From contig NZ_PKGB01000004.1 in assembly GCF_002848135.1 (NCBI RefSeq), positions 112,953 through 176,952 on the forward strand: DNA of 64,000 nucleotides. Direction: 5' to 3'. The translations under genes and the position numbers were made by a program. Each line of letters opens with the position of its first letter. Position 1 is the first letter of the stretch. Under the pieces are notes generated by a model. The model ran no database searches, was not told where the DNA came from, and worked only from the letters and a program-made list of their open reading frames with translations. This DNA comes from Hydrogenovibrio sp. SC-1. GTDB taxonomy: Bacteria > Pseudomonadota > Gammaproteobacteria > Thiomicrospirales > Thiomicrospiraceae. Of this stretch, positions 1 through 9,610 are shown piece after piece.

Positions 1-148
1 TATTGACCGCAAGTTTAAGATTATAGATATGTTCGTTTGTAAGATTTAAGGCTAGAAGTACTTGTCGAACAGAATAGGCATTGATTGGAATATTAGAAGC
101 TTCCAGGATAGAGTTCACATGTTTAGTCAGGGCTTCTTTGGCAGTCAT
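1..148 (-). CDS. Hypothetical protein, 5' part only (runs off the window)
   Basis: An open frame on the minus strand starts at ATG 146-148 and stays open for 49 codons to the window edge, beginning MTAKEALTKHVNSILEA. I do not recognise the family. It reads like a helical protein with no membrane segment in the visible part. It lies just inside the putative att site at 415-459, so it is probably the last gene of an integrated element and is read inward, away from the tRNA fragment. No clear ribosome binding site is visible, so the start is tentative. Confidence 0.4.
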   Translation of the reverse strand, partial: MTAKEALTKHVNSILEASNIPINAYSVRQVLLALNLTNEHIYNLKLAVN

Positions 149-414
149 GTCTTATAGCTTCTGGGTAAAAACTGGTGTTAAGTGGATGTGGGGCGAGGTT
201 CATAGTAACATAATGCTTTTTTCTATCCGAGCTCTTTTTTGATCAAGATGTGCCACATTAGACAAGATTTGGTAGTGAATTGGTGAGTAATTTGATAAAT
301 AGCATATATATCAATCATTTGTATAAATTTGGTGGGCGGATATTAGCCTATAATCAGACTTATAAATGGTTTGACCAGGGTGTAGTTGGGTGTTTTTTAT
401 TAAACTAAATCACA
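149..414. other. Non-coding end of a probable integrated element
   Basis: This AT-rich stretch separates the minus-strand partial gene from the tRNA-Arg fragment. I see no open frame or RNA gene in it. It probably carries the promoter of the minus-strand gene and the integrase arm sites expected at an element end, but I could not identify repeats that prove this. Confidence 0.3.
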
Positions 415-459
415 CTTCTAAGGCGAGGGTTTCAGGTTCGAGTCCTGATGGGCGTACCA
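415..459 (+). other. 3' half of tRNA-Arg(TCT): probable att site of a genomic island
   Basis: The stretch begins at an anticodon loop CTTCTAA (415-421, anticodon TCT) and continues with the 3' anticodon strand GGCGA. A variable loop, a perfect T-arm (TCAGG / TTCGAGT / CCTGA), a 3' acceptor strand TGGGCGT, discriminator A and CCA (457-459) follow. The expected 5' half is missing: the bases before the loop (AAATCACA) do not pair with GGCGA and there is no D-arm. Integrases that target tRNA genes leave exactly such a 3' duplicate at the far end of an element. Its position just before tRNA-His matches the gammaproteobacterial tRNA-Arg/tRNA-His cluster. The intact tRNA-Arg should therefore lie upstream, outside the window. 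Confidence 0.8.
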
Positions 460-484
460 TTACAATTTAGTTTTTTCACACCAT

Positions 485-561
485 GGCGGATGTAGCTCAG
501 TTGGTAGAGCCCAGGATTGTGATTCCTGTTGTCGCGGGTTCAATCCCCGTCATTCGCCCCA
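485..561 (+). tRNA. tRNA-His(GTG)
   Basis: A full cloverleaf can be drawn. The extra G(-1) at 485 faces discriminator C; the acceptor is GCGGATG with CATTCGC; the D-arm is GAGC-type with TTGGT; the anticodon stem CAGGA/TCCTG encloses TTGTGAT with anticodon GTG at 519-521; the T-arm is GCGGG/CCCGT with TTCAATC. CCA is encoded (559-561). The G(-1):C73 pair is the histidine identity element. It follows the tRNA-Arg remnant by 25 bases and was probably co-transcribed with the original tRNA-Arg. Confidence 0.97.
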
Positions 562-1193
562 TATTTATGCTTTTAATTCAAAAAATTAAAAGAATCGATA
601 CTCTAAGTTCTTACCTCGTTTTAATCCCAAAAAGCTTCTCACACTGTTATTTTCTTAGTTTGGTTAAAATTTACTTATACCCACTCATTCAAAGATGCCA
701 CATTTCTGTACGAGTCTAAGCATTTATATTGTTTGCTTTTGAAAAAAACTGATTCCACAGATGTTATGGTTATGGATTATTCCAAATCGGAAATAAACTA
801 ACTTGTGCTGATCAAGTGATTGTTGATTGTTTAAAGATCAGGCGTGAACTGGCAAAAATAAATTACATACCAATTTATAAGTTCTAAGAAGTCATATTTC
901 GTCCACGAATTTTTAATGCGGTATATAGAACCGACAAAACGGCAAATGGTGATCAGTCGCCAATAGGGTATGAGAATTCGCTAGGAAAGGTGTCATGTTT
1001 AAGTTGACTTAAAAAGTACAGTAAACTAAGTCATTAAAGGGTATTTTTAATATGGTATATTAATATTCTTGAGTATCTTATTATCAGCCATAAAGTCATG
1101 TTTCAAGTTTTGATATTGTATATTTTGGCGCAATAATGGTGCTATGAAATCCCAATTGATAGGCTACTGTGTCCATCCCTAAAACTCTATGAA
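562..1193. other. Long spacer without a recognisable gene
   Basis: About 630 AT-rich bases lie between tRNA-His and the GGDEF-EAL gene. I find no convincing open frame, tRNA or terminator hairpin. The last 150 bases presumably hold the promoter of the downstream gene. TTGATA followed about 16 bases later by AATAAT near 1110-1140 is a weak candidate that I do not list separately. Confidence 0.4.
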
Positions 1194-3917
1194 ATGAACA
1201 GAATGAGCGAAAAAAATAATTTTTCAGTTCCATTTAGACGTAATTATTGGTTAACGATAATCATTCTCATCGTATTAGCAATCTCTTTTGCTAACTATTC
1301 CCTAATGGAAAAACACATTAATCGTGCTAATAAGGTTCGTCAACTTTCTTTTGAGTTGATTCAAGAGTTACGTCAGTCATCAGATGACCTAAGTCGAATG
1401 GTTCGTACCTATATCGCCACGGGCAATCCAAAGTATAAAGAATATTACCAGGATATTTTGGATATCCGCAACGGAAAAAAAACACGTCCAGAAGAATATC
1501 ACTCTTTCTATTGGGATTTAGTTACAGTAGATAATCCGTCACCTCGCTCCGACACTCAACAAAAAATCGCTTTATTGGACCTGATTAGGCAGGCAGGGGT
1601 GACCGCTGATGAATTCAATGCCCTAGCAGAAGCCAAATCAAAATCAGACGCTCTAGCCTCAATAGAGTATGAAGCAATGAGGTTGTTTGAAACGAATGAT
1701 GAAAATAACAAAATCAAAGCATTGCAGATATTGCATGACCAAAAGTATCACCTAGCTAAATCGGCCATCATGCGTCCTATCAGTGAAGTGCTTTACAGGG
1801 TAGATAAACGCACTATCAATATGATAAACGCGACTGAATCAAATGCTTTCTGGTTTCAAATTCTATTTATCGTGTTGGGCGGGTTATTGGTTTTGCTGTT
1901 GTGGCGCAGTCATAAATCTTTGCAATCTATACTGGGAGGAACGGTTGAGCAAGTTCAATCGCAAATCAATGAAATTGGCAAAGACAATTTAGCACCTCTT
2001 CAATCGGTTACCAAACAGAATGAACACACGGTTATAGGGTGGTTAGCGAAAAAGCAGGGTGAGTTAATAGCGGCTGATATAAAACATAGAAAGGCCGAAG
2101 CATACGAACACTTCCGCAATCATATATTGGAAATTATTACCAGCAATAAAGAGCTCAGTGTTGTGCTTGAAAGCATTGTGCAAGGCGTCGAACAACTTAA
2201 TCCGAGTTCATTGTGCAGTATTTTGCTGCTTGACGACACTGGGCAACATCTTCTCAATGGAGCTGCACCCAGTTTGCCAGATTTCTATAATAACGCTCTT
2301 GAAGGGATTGAAATTGGTGTCGGTGTTGGTTCCTGTGGAACAGCTGCAGCGACAGGCGAGCTTGTCATCGCCGAAGACATTTCAACTCACCCTTATTGGG
2401 CACCTTATAAAGAACTTGCAGCATCCGCTGGATTAGGCTCTTGTTGGTCACAGCCGATTTTCTCATCAACCGGCAAGATCTTAGGAACTTTTGCTATTTA
2501 TCATCATCATGCGCACACACCCAATAATACTGACATCAAAACCATCGAACAAACGGCTCGTCTAGTCAGTGTCGCAATTGAGCGCAAAAGGTCTGAAAAA
2601 GAAATCATCAGCCTTGCCTTTTATGATGCTCTGACTGGGCTTCCAAATCGACAGCTTTTGCAGGATCGACTCAAGCAGGCATTGGTCTCTAGTTCACGTA
2701 GTCTAAGAAAAGGTGCACTACTGTTCATCGACTTGGATAATTTTAAGACTATCAACGATAGTCTTGGTCACGATATAGGGGATCTGCTTCTACAAAAGGT
2801 AGCAAAACGCCTACAAGCCTGTATTAGAGAGGGTGATACGGTTTCTCGGTTAGGAGGGGACGAATTTGTCGTGATTCTTGAAGATCTTAATGAAAAACCG
2901 ATTGAAGCCGCAGCACAAACAGAATCCGTTAGTGAGAAAATTATTACAGCATTAAATTTACCTTATTCGCTCGGCACTCACGAATATCGAAACACGCCAA
3001 GTATCGGTGCGACTCTGTTCAGCCATGAAGACCATTCAATAGATGAGTTGTTAAAGCAAGCCGACATTGCAATGTATCAAGCAAAGAAAGCCGGGCGCAA
3101 TACTTTACGTTTCTTTGACCCTAGGATGCAAGAATCCATTGATAATAGAGTCTCTGTTGAAAGGCTTTTACGAACGGCTATTGACAGGAATGAATTCCAG
3201 CTGTACTACCAAATCCAAGTTGGAACCTCGAAGCAACCAATAGGCGCAGAAGCGCTTATTCGATGGGTTCACCCGGAAAAAGGCGTTATTTCGCCACTTG
3301 AATTTATTCCTTTGGCGGAGGAAACTGAGTTGATACTGCCAATCGGAGCTTGGGTTCTGGAAACGGCGTGCTCGCAACTCAAATTATGGCAACAAAATGA
3401 GTGTAGTCGCGATCTTGTGTTGGCTGTGAACGTGAGCGCCAAGCAATTTCGTCAAGCTGATTTCGTATCTCAAGTACAAGAAGCGATATTACGCCATGAA
3501 ATAAATCCAAAACGTCTTAAGCTTGAGCTAACGGAAAGCATTCTGCTAGAGGATATTGATGAAACGATCGAGTCCATGAATAGTTTGAAAAGCATTGGCG
3601 TGCAATTCTCTTTGGATGATTTTGGTACAGGGTATTCCTCTTTGCAATATCTTAAAAAACTGCCACTTGATCAACTGAAAATTGATCAATCGTTTGTGCG
3701 TGATCTTCTTATTGATAGCAATGATAGAACGATTATCCGCACGATTATTGCCATGGCAGACAGTTTAGGTTTGGATGTGATTGCCGAAGGCGTAGAGACC
3801 GAAGAGCAGCTCCAAAACCTTTTTGAAAAAGGATGTCATCATTACCAAGGTTATCTATTTAGCAAGCCTGTGCCGATTGAGCAATTTGAAGTTTTGATAG
3901 AGGAATCAAAGCTGTGA
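1194..3917 (+). CDS. Membrane GGDEF-EAL cyclic-di-GMP protein with GAF domain
   Basis: This 907-residue protein probably controls cyclic-di-GMP at the inner membrane. One membrane helix lies near residues 19-37 and a second near 219-238, enclosing a helical periplasmic sensor region. A GAF domain follows (about 303-466), then a GGDEF domain with intact GGDEF at 554-558, and an EAL domain with EAL at 686-688 (family form EALIRW) and DDFGTGYSSL near 808. The EAL signature residues look complete, so phosphodiesterase activity is likely; the GGDEF could still be a cyclase or a GTP sensor. ATGs at 1194 and 1203 are both possible starts. It stands alone, so no operon context helps to assign the signal. 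Confidence 0.93.
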   Translation: MNRMSEKNNFSVPFRRNYWLTIIILIVLAISFANYSLMEKHINRANKVRQLSFELIQELRQSSDDLSRMVRTYIATGNPKYKEYYQDILDIRNGKKTRPEEYHSFYWDLVTVDNPSPRSDTQQKIALLDLIRQAGVTADEFNALAEAKSKSDALASIEYEAMRLFETNDENNKIKALQILHDQKYHLAKSAIMRPISEVLYRVDKRTINMINATESNAFWFQILFIVLGGLLVLLLWRSHKSLQSILGGTVEQVQSQINEIGKDNLAPLQSVTKQNEHTVIGWLAKKQGELIAADIKHRKAEAYEHFRNHILEIITSNKELSVVLESIVQGVEQLNPSSLCSILLLDDTGQHLLNGAAPSLPDFYNNALEGIEIGVGVGSCGTAAATGELVIAEDISTHPYWAPYKELAASAGLGSCWSQPIFSSTGKILGTFAIYHHHAHTPNNTDIKTIEQTARLVSVAIERKRSEKEIISLAFYDALTGLPNRQLLQDRLKQALVSSSRSLRKGALLFIDLDNFKTINDSLGHDIGDLLLQKVAKRLQACIREGDTVSRLGGDEFVVILEDLNEKPIEAAAQTESVSEKIITALNLPYSLGTHEYRNTPSIGATLFSHEDHSIDELLKQADIAMYQAKKAGRNTLRFFDPRMQESIDNRVSVERLLRTAIDRNEFQLYYQIQVGTSKQPIGAEALIRWVHPEKGVISPLEFIPLAEETELILPIGAWVLETACSQLKLWQQNECSRDLVLAVNVSAKQFRQADFVSQVQEAILRHEINPKRLKLELTESILLEDIDETIESMNSLKSIGVQFSLDDFGTGYSSLQYLKKLPLDQLKIDQSFVRDLLIDSNDRTIIRTIIAMADSLGLDVIAEGVETEEQLQNLFEKGCHHYQGYLFSKPVPIEQFEVLIEESKL

Positions 3918-4110
3918 TTTTAATAAATTACAGACAAGTTTAAAGCCTTGCAGAAAACTAGTGGAAAAACCCTGAATGCTGAGTTTGTAATGTTTGTACC
4001 GAGATGTTTGAAAACAGTGAACTCAACTTTTGGTCTTAAGGAAGTTGTGTATATTCAAGTTTAATTTTTTTCAGTGGTTATCCCGTCCTATTTCGAATAG
4101 TACTCAGTAA

Positions 4111-4131
4111 AAAGCCCCGTTATGGGGCTTT
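4111..4131 (-). terminator. Rho-independent terminator of the DUF5610-like gene
   Basis: An 8-bp perfect stem, AAAGCCCC (4111-4118) with GGGGCTTT (4124-4131), encloses a 5-base loop. Read on the minus strand it is followed by more T residues, and it lies 21 bases beyond the stop of the minus-strand gene. It could also stop transcripts arriving from the GGDEF-EAL gene. Confidence 0.8.
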
Positions 4132-4152
4132 GGGGGCGGGAGTTTTACGGGA

Positions 4153-4827
4153 TTAAGCAGTTGGTTCTACTTCAACTTTTTCTTCTGTTTGATTGTCTGT
4201 TGCTTCAGCTTCATCTAAAGGTGGCAATCCTAAGAATTCTCGTCTGAAGTTTTCCATGCCTTTGTTGACTAGGTCTGTGGTTGCGGTAAAGGTGTCTTTG
4301 ACTTTGCCGTCAAAGACTTTCAGGTCACTTAAAATGCCCTGGGCTTCATCAAATCCTTGTTGTAAGCCACCACCGACCACATCCATAAATTTGGTCATTA
4401 AGGCTTCACCTTCTAAATCTGGATTCGCTTTTTGAAAAGCCGGTAGGAAAGCGGTTGCGCCATTGACAATTCTGCCAGCCGTGTTTTCAGGTGTCCAATA
4501 ATCCATGCCGCCTTGTTTTTTCAAGGCTTCTTCACTGATTGCATTTTCACCTAACTGTGGGGTTAAGGCTTCGTTTAATTTATCGATGGCCGCTTGATAG
4601 GTCATCTTTAAGGTGCTTTCAATAGATTGGTTTGGATCGCCAAAAAGGTGAGCGACTAGGCTCGCTTGTTTGTCATTACGAATGGTTACCTGGTCAGCAG
4701 TCAGTGGGCTATTTGCTTGATTTTTTTGTGCGTTGCTGACGCCAAAATCCATTTTCGAGTCTTGTGCCGAATGTTTCTGGTATACATTATATCCGGCTGG
4801 AATGGCTGGAATGGTTGGTGTAGACAT
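4153..4827 (-). CDS. DUF5610-like protein of unknown function
   Basis: This 224-residue protein has no signal peptide or membrane helix. A disordered N-terminus rich in Pro, Gln and Asn precedes a helical core (about 70-205) containing YQAAIDKLNEAL and YWTPENTAGRIVNGATAFLPAF. The tail is acidic and Thr-rich. The YWTPENTA-type motif and the length match proteins I remember as DUF5610, common in gammaproteobacteria and of unknown role; this assignment is from memory. The ATG at 4825-4827 is preceded on the minus strand by an AGGAAAA-like ribosome site. It is a single-gene unit closed by the terminator at 4111-4131. Confidence 0.7.
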   Translation of the reverse strand: MSTPTIPAIPAGYNVYQKHSAQDSKMDFGVSNAQKNQANSPLTADQVTIRNDKQASLVAHLFGDPNQSIESTLKMTYQAAIDKLNEALTPQLGENAISEEALKKQGGMDYWTPENTAGRIVNGATAFLPAFQKANPDLEGEALMTKFMDVVGGGLQQGFDEAQGILSDLKVFDGKVKDTFTATTDLVNKGMENFRREFLGLPPLDEAEATDNQTEEKVEVEPTA

Positions 4828-5081
4828 GGCATTTTCCTTTTCTAGTCAAAGGGAGCTTTTTGATTAATCTAATTTGAATTATCATTATTTTTATGTACAA
4901 ATTCAATGGCCAGATTGAAAAGTGTTAGGCTCCATAGTTGTTAACGGCCACTTTAATATTAACTTGAGCACTTTTTTTAAAAAATTGACAAAGTAGTTGT
5001 TAAAACCTGATGTCACTGGCTGATAAATGCTGTGATTAATGTTATTATTCCGCTTTTTATTTTGAAAGCTGAAAAGGCACT

Positions 5082-6177
5082 ATGGAATTAAATCCCGTTT
5101 ACACTCAGATTAAAGATTTTATTGAGCGCACTCAAGTGCTTAGGGGGTATCTTTGACTATGATACCAAGCAAGAACGATTAGTCGAAGTTATTCGAGAGT
5201 TGGAGTCGCCAACGGTTTGGAATGAACCTGAAAGAGCGCAAGCCCTCGGCAAAGAAAAGTCCCAGCTTGAAAAAGTGGTAGAGACCATTGATGAGTTAGG
5301 AAGCAGTTTAGCTTCGGCGCAAGAAATTTTGGAAATGGCCGAAATGGACTCCGATCAAGAAATGGTGGATGAGGTCATTTCGGAATTGTCTCGTTTAGAG
5401 GGTAAACTGGATGAGCTTGAGTTCCAAAGAATGTTTTCGGGTGAACTTGATGCCAATAATGCCTATTTGGAAATCCAATCGGGTTCCGGTGGTACGGAAG
5501 CTCAAGACTGGGCGAATATGATTTTGCGTATGTATTTGCGCTGGGCTGAAAGCCACGGCTTTAAAGCAGAAATTTTAGAAGTTTCTGCAGGGGATGTGGC
5601 CGGTATCAAAGGCGCGACCGTGCATATCCAAGGTGACTATGCTTTTGGTTGGTTACGAACCGAAACTGGCGTGCATCGTTTAGTGCGTAAATCGCCCTTT
5701 GATTCGGGAAATCGACGCCATACCTCCTTTGCCTCAGTCTTTATTTCCCCTGAAATTGATGATAGTTTTGAGGTGGATATTAATCCAGCAGACCTTCGAA
5801 TTGATGTCTATCGCGCCAGTGGTGCAGGCGGGCAGCACGTAAACAAAACAGAATCGGCGGTGCGCATTACCCATTTGCCGACCAATACCGTGACGCAGTG
5901 CCAGAATGGTCGTTCACAGCATCAAAATAAAGCAGAGGCGATGAAGCAGCTTCGAGCCAAACTCTATGAATTAGAAATGTTGAGCCGCAATGCTGAAAAG
6001 CAGCAGCTAGAAGAGAGTAAGTCGGACATAGGATGGGGCAGTCAAATTCGTTCCTACGTATTGGATTCTGGCAGAATTAAAGACTTGCGAACCAATGTGG
6101 AAACCGGCAATACCAATGCGGTTTTGGATGGCGATTTAGACCAATTCATTATCCCCAGTTTAAAAGCGGGAATTTAG
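5082..6177 (+). CDS. prfB: Peptide chain release factor 2 (programmed +1 frameshift)
   Basis: RF2 releases finished proteins at UGA and UAA codons. The gene starts at ATG 5082 ([20 protein letters not shown]). It meets in-frame TGA at 5154-5156 as codon 25 and continues in the +1 frame from GAC 5155, giving 364 residues by joining 5082-5153 to 5155-6177. The recognition motif SPF is at about 204-206 and the catalytic GGQ at 249-251, within one residue of the E. coli positions. Synteny with lysS downstream matches E. coli prfB-lysS. Calling the gene from the next internal start would lose the true N-terminus. Confidence 0.97.
5142..5157 (+). promoter_or_regulatory. prfB autoregulatory +1 frameshift site
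   Basis: The 16 bases AGGGGGTATCTTTGAC are, from memory, the same as the classic E. coli site: an internal Shine-Dalgarno (AGGGGG), slippery CTT, stop TGA and following C. When RF2 is scarce the ribosome slips from CTT to TTT and reads on into GAC; when RF2 is plentiful it stops at TGA. The gene therefore regulates itself by its own product. Confidence 0.97.
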
Positions 6178-6199
6178 TCCCCAATTGATAGAAAAACAC

Positions 6200-6209
6200 C
6201 CAGGCCTGG
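6200..6209. repeat. CCAGGCCTGG palindrome, copy 1 (prfB-lysS spacer)
   Basis: This is an exact copy of the recurring 10-bp palindrome, here extended by one pair to CCCAGGCCTGGG. It sits in the 95-base prfB-lysS spacer without a following T-run, so it is not an obvious terminator. Confidence 0.9.
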
Positions 6210-6272
6210 GCAAATTAAGCCGTGAAGGTCTGGTAAAACACTAATTATTACTATTTTGAAATAGGACATAAC

Positions 6273-7778
6273 ATGGCAAATGTTGAAACCCCAGAAGTTG
6301 ATGAGAACAAAATTATTGCAGAAAGACGCTCTAAGCTAACCGCTTTGCGTGAAATGGGGCAAGCATACCCCAATACTTTTCGACGTAATGATGTCTCAAG
6401 TGATTTGCATGAACAATATGATGCACTGACCAAAGAGCAGCTAGCCGAAATGGAACCCATTCGTGTGAAGGTCGCAGGGCGTATGATGATGCGTCGGATT
6501 ATGGGTAAAGCCAGTTTTGCAACCTTGCAAGATACGCATGGCCGCATCCAACTTTATGTCACCCGAGATGAGTTGCCGGAAGGGTTTTACAATAGCCAAT
6601 TTAAAAAATGGGATTTAGGCGATATCGTTGGTGCAGAAGGGTATTTGTTTAAAACCAATACCGGTGAACTATCGGTTCATGTTCAACATATTGAATTAAT
6701 TACTAAATCCTTACGTCCATTACCCGATAAATTTCACGGTCTGCAAGATCAAGAAGTCAGATACCGCCAGCGTTATGTCGATTTGATCGTCAATGAAGAA
6801 AGCCGTGACACCTTTGTAATGCGCTCAAAAATTGTTCAGCATGTTCGTACCTTTTTGATCGAAAAAGGCTTTATGGAAGTTGAAACGCCGATGATGCACG
6901 TCATTCCGGGCGGCGCAACCGCCAAGCCATTCAATACCCACCATAATGCATTGGATATGCCGCTTTACTTGCGTATTGCGCCTGAGCTTTATCTAAAGCG
7001 TCTTGTGGTTGGCGGCTTTGAAAAAGTCTTTGAAATTAATCGAAGCTTCCGTAATGAAGGGCTTTCCACGCGCCATAACCCAGAATTTACCATGGTGGAA
7101 TTTTATTCTGCTTACAGTGATTATCATCAGTTAATGGACTACACTGAAGAGCTGCTAAAACAATTGGCAGAAATGACAGTCGGCTCAACACAAGTGCCTT
7201 ATCAAGGGCAAGTATTTGATTTCGGTAAGCCGTTTGCCCGTTTAACCATGAAAGATGCGATTCTAAAATACAATCCCAGCGCGACAGCTGAAGACTTGGA
7301 TGATATAGAATCAGCACGCGCACTGGCAAAATCCTTGAAGGTGCATGTGGAAGACAGTTACGGTTTAGGTAAAATCTGGACGGAAATCTTTGAAGAAACG
7401 GCAGAAGAAAAGTTAATGGACCCAACGTTCATTATCGAATATCCAGCCGAAGTGTCACCATTGGCGCGTCGTAATGACGATAACCCATTTATTACCGATC
7501 GTTTCGAATTATTTATCGGTGGGCGCGAATTAGCAAATGGCTTTAACGAGTTGAATGATGCTGAAGACCAAGCCGAGCGCTTTAAAGCGCAGGTGGAAGC
7601 AAAAGATGCCGGCGATGATGAAGCCATGCATTATGATGAAGATTACATCACCGCATTGGAACATGGCATGCCACCGACAGCGGGAGAGGGGATTGGTATT
7701 GACCGCCTCGTGATGCTCTTTACCGATAAACCCACCATTCGAGATGTCTTGTTATTTCCGCACATGCGTCAAGCATAA
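6273..7778 (+). CDS. lysS: Lysyl-tRNA synthetase, class II
   Basis: The protein charges tRNA-Lys with lysine in the cytoplasm. It has 501 residues, the usual length. An OB-fold anticodon-binding domain occupies about 60-160 ([24 protein letters not shown]). The class II core follows, with motif 2 [20 protein letters not shown] and motif 3 [17 protein letters not shown] near the C-terminus. It follows prfB by 95 bases, as in E. coli and many relatives, and ends with a strong terminator. Nothing unusual was seen. Confidence 0.98.
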   Translation: MANVETPEVDENKIIAERRSKLTALREMGQAYPNTFRRNDVSSDLHEQYDALTKEQLAEMEPIRVKVAGRMMMRRIMGKASFATLQDTHGRIQLYVTRDELPEGFYNSQFKKWDLGDIVGAEGYLFKTNTGELSVHVQHIELITKSLRPLPDKFHGLQDQEVRYRQRYVDLIVNEESRDTFVMRSKIVQHVRTFLIEKGFMEVETPMMHVIPGGATAKPFNTHHNALDMPLYLRIAPELYLKRLVVGGFEKVFEINRSFRNEGLSTRHNPEFTMVEFYSAYSDYHQLMDYTEELLKQLAEMTVGSTQVPYQGQVFDFGKPFARLTMKDAILKYNPSATAEDLDDIESARALAKSLKVHVEDSYGLGKIWTEIFEETAEEKLMDPTFIIEYPAEVSPLARRNDDNPFITDRFELFIGGRELANGFNELNDAEDQAERFKAQVEAKDAGDDEAMHYDEDYITALEHGMPPTAGEGIGIDRLVMLFTDKPTIRDVLLFPHMRQA

Positions 7779-7807
7779 GCTGAGTTTAACACCGCTCGAA
7801 AACCAAG

Positions 7808-7830
7808 AAGCCCGTATTAACGGGCTTTTT
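7808..7830 (+). terminator. lysS terminator
   Basis: The stem AAGCCCG (7808-7814) pairs perfectly with CGGGCTT (7821-7827) and is followed by TTT. It lies 30 bases after the lysS stop codon. Confidence 0.85.
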
Positions 7831-7861
7831 GCATTATGGGACTTTGGTCATCAAAATCCAA

Positions 7862-7871
7862 CCAGGCCTGG
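7862..7871. repeat. CCAGGCCTGG palindrome, copy 2
   Basis: An exact copy of the 10-bp palindrome, extended to ACCAGGCCTGGGT, lies in open spacer beyond the lysS terminator. It is followed by ATTTTT, but the stem is too short to call a second terminator with confidence. Confidence 0.9.
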
Positions 7872-8116
7872 GTATTTTTAAACACCCTAACTGAAAAACC
7901 ATTAACTACAATCCACAATCCATACCGTATTACGCAATTCACCTAGCAATACTAATTTCTTTAATGTACTATTTTAAAAGCGAATTTATATTGCGCCCGT
8001 AAACTTGGGTAATACCGTATAACCTGCCAAATTAACAGGTCATTGCAATATAAACGTAAAACAACCCGAAAAAACGTTCAATACAATATATCAAAGCAAA
8101 AGTGCCTTATACTAAA

Positions 8117-8126
8117 TGTTAGGTTT
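8117..8126 (+). repeat. Direct repeat TGTTAGGTTT, left copy (possible cassette boundary)
   Basis: TGTTAGGTTT occurs here and again at 8425-8434, where it forms the 3' core of the attC-like hairpin. GTTAGGT fits the integron core consensus GTTRRRY. The two copies would bound a cassette of about 308 bases. I could not find a matching left arm for this copy, so it may be an attI-type or degenerate site. Confidence 0.4.
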
Positions 8127-8221
8127 ATAAATTTTAAATAAGGTTTTAAATGACATTGTGTGGGCTAGGTGAACAATTGCACGATAGGTATTTCAACTAG
8201 AACGATGGTGAGACCGTTGTC

Positions 8222-8422
8222 ATGATTCATTTATTCGGAATCAAATATGCAACTGAAATTAAAAATTCGAATGAATCAATGAAATCTATCGAAAAGGCAG
8301 CAAATATCAATGAATCTTACGCTACCGAAATCAGCAAAGGCGTAAAGCTTTCAAAATTTGTAATTCCAAGAACCTCACAATGCACTCAAGCGGACTGCGC
8401 TAACGCGCGGCGGCTTAGTTGA
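8222..8422 (+). CDS. Small hypothetical ORF within a putative integron cassette
   Basis: A 66-codon frame starts at ATG 8222 (MIHLFGIKYATEIKNSN) and stops inside the attC-like hairpin at 8372-8432, a common arrangement for integron cassette genes. No family is recognised, and the ribosome binding site (GGTGAG about 12 bases upstream) is weak. The last third is simply translated hairpin sequence. It may be a decayed cassette gene rather than a working one. Confidence 0.3.
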   Translation: MIHLFGIKYATEIKNSNESMKSIEKAANINESYATEISKGVKLSKFVIPRTSQCTQADCANARRLS

Positions 8423-8432
8423 ATTGTTAGGT
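8372..8432 (+). other. Integron attC-like recombination site
   Basis: This is a 61-base imperfect palindrome. It begins ACCTCAC, one mismatch from the RYYYAAC core, and ends GTTAGGT, which fits the GTTRRRY core. The arms ACCTCACAATGCACTCAAGC and, read on the other strand, ACCTAACAATTCAACTAAGC pair with a few mismatches and one extra base, around the inner stem GCGC-TAAC-GCGC. Mismatched arms with conserved ends are the known design of attC sites, which fold as single strands. No integrase gene lies in the window. Confidence 0.6.
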
Positions 8433-8477
8433 TTTAAATTAATCTACAAACATTCTTTTAACTAGAGGGAAAAGCGA

Positions 8478-9056
8478 ATGAATCAATCAGTATTGAAATT
8501 TTTTGTGTTGTTGCTCATTTTTCCGAGCTTGGCCTTTGCTCATATCGGTGTAGGTGAAACCACTGGTTTAATGCACGGATTTGGGCATCCTATTGGAGGA
8601 GTAGACCACATGTTGGCAATGATTGCTGTGGGACTCTGGGCAATACAGATCGGCGGTCGGGCATTATGGGTTGTTCCTTGCACATTTGTTGGTGTTATGG
8701 TCTTAGGGGGCGTTCTTGGGTTTACGGGGCTTCCCGTTCCGTTTGTGGAAGCAGGGATTTTGGTTTCAATTCTGATCTTGGGCATGTTGATTGCGGGTGC
8801 CTTTAAGGTTCCACTCGTATATAGCAGCTTAATTGTCGGGTTGTTTGCCATCTTTCATGGTCATGCCCACGGTGCTGAAATGCCGGAGTCAATAAGTGCT
8901 GTGTCGTATGCAGTTGGCTTTGCTTTGGCGACAGCAATGCTCCATATGGCAGGTTTAGGTTTGGGAGCCCTTATGCAAAAAACACATTTGCATACAGTAA
9001 GTCGCTTTGCTGGTGGTGCCATTGCGCTGAGCGGTGTGTATTTAGCAATTGCCTAA
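8478..9056 (+). CDS. hupE: HupE/UreJ-family membrane protein (probable nickel uptake or hydrogenase/urease accessory)
   Basis: This 192-residue inner-membrane protein has an N-terminal signal-like segment ending SLAFA and about six further hydrophobic helices. Family hallmarks are visible: HPIGGVDHMLAMIAVGLWA near residues 33-52 and a His-rich FAIFHGHAHGAEMP near residue 125. Characterised HupE/UreJ proteins move or bind nickel for hydrogenase or urease; none of those enzymes is in this window. A ribosome site (AGAGGG) precedes ATG 8478. The gene begins only 45 bases after the attC-like site, so it could have arrived as a cassette, though no attC follows it clearly. Confidence 0.85.
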   Translation: MNQSVLKFFVLLLIFPSLAFAHIGVGETTGLMHGFGHPIGGVDHMLAMIAVGLWAIQIGGRALWVVPCTFVGVMVLGGVLGFTGLPVPFVEAGILVSILILGMLIAGAFKVPLVYSSLIVGLFAIFHGHAHGAEMPESISAVSYAVGFALATAMLHMAGLGLGALMQKTHLHTVSRFAGGAIALSGVYLAIA

Positions 9057-9123
9057 ATAGGATAACAAGGAAACTCAGATGAATATGATTTCCTACTTGT
9101 AATGGAAAAAAATCACCTAATAA

Positions 9124-9561
<438 letters not shown>

Positions 9562-9610
9562 CAAGACGCTGGTTTCGACGCAATCTACGCTTCGTTACCA
9601 CAAAAGGATG

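Noticed and set aside
483..719. Open frame of 78 codons starting just before tRNA-His
   Set aside because: It reads straight through the tRNA-His gene; its first third is translated tRNA and the rest has no recognisable features.
4985..4990. TTGACA as the -35 of a prfB promoter
   Set aside because: A perfect -35 hexamer, but no acceptable -10 follows at 16-18 bases.
9562..9605. Imperfect hairpin after the VOC gene as another attC
   Set aside because: Only about 60% pairing and no proper terminal cores; too weak to call.
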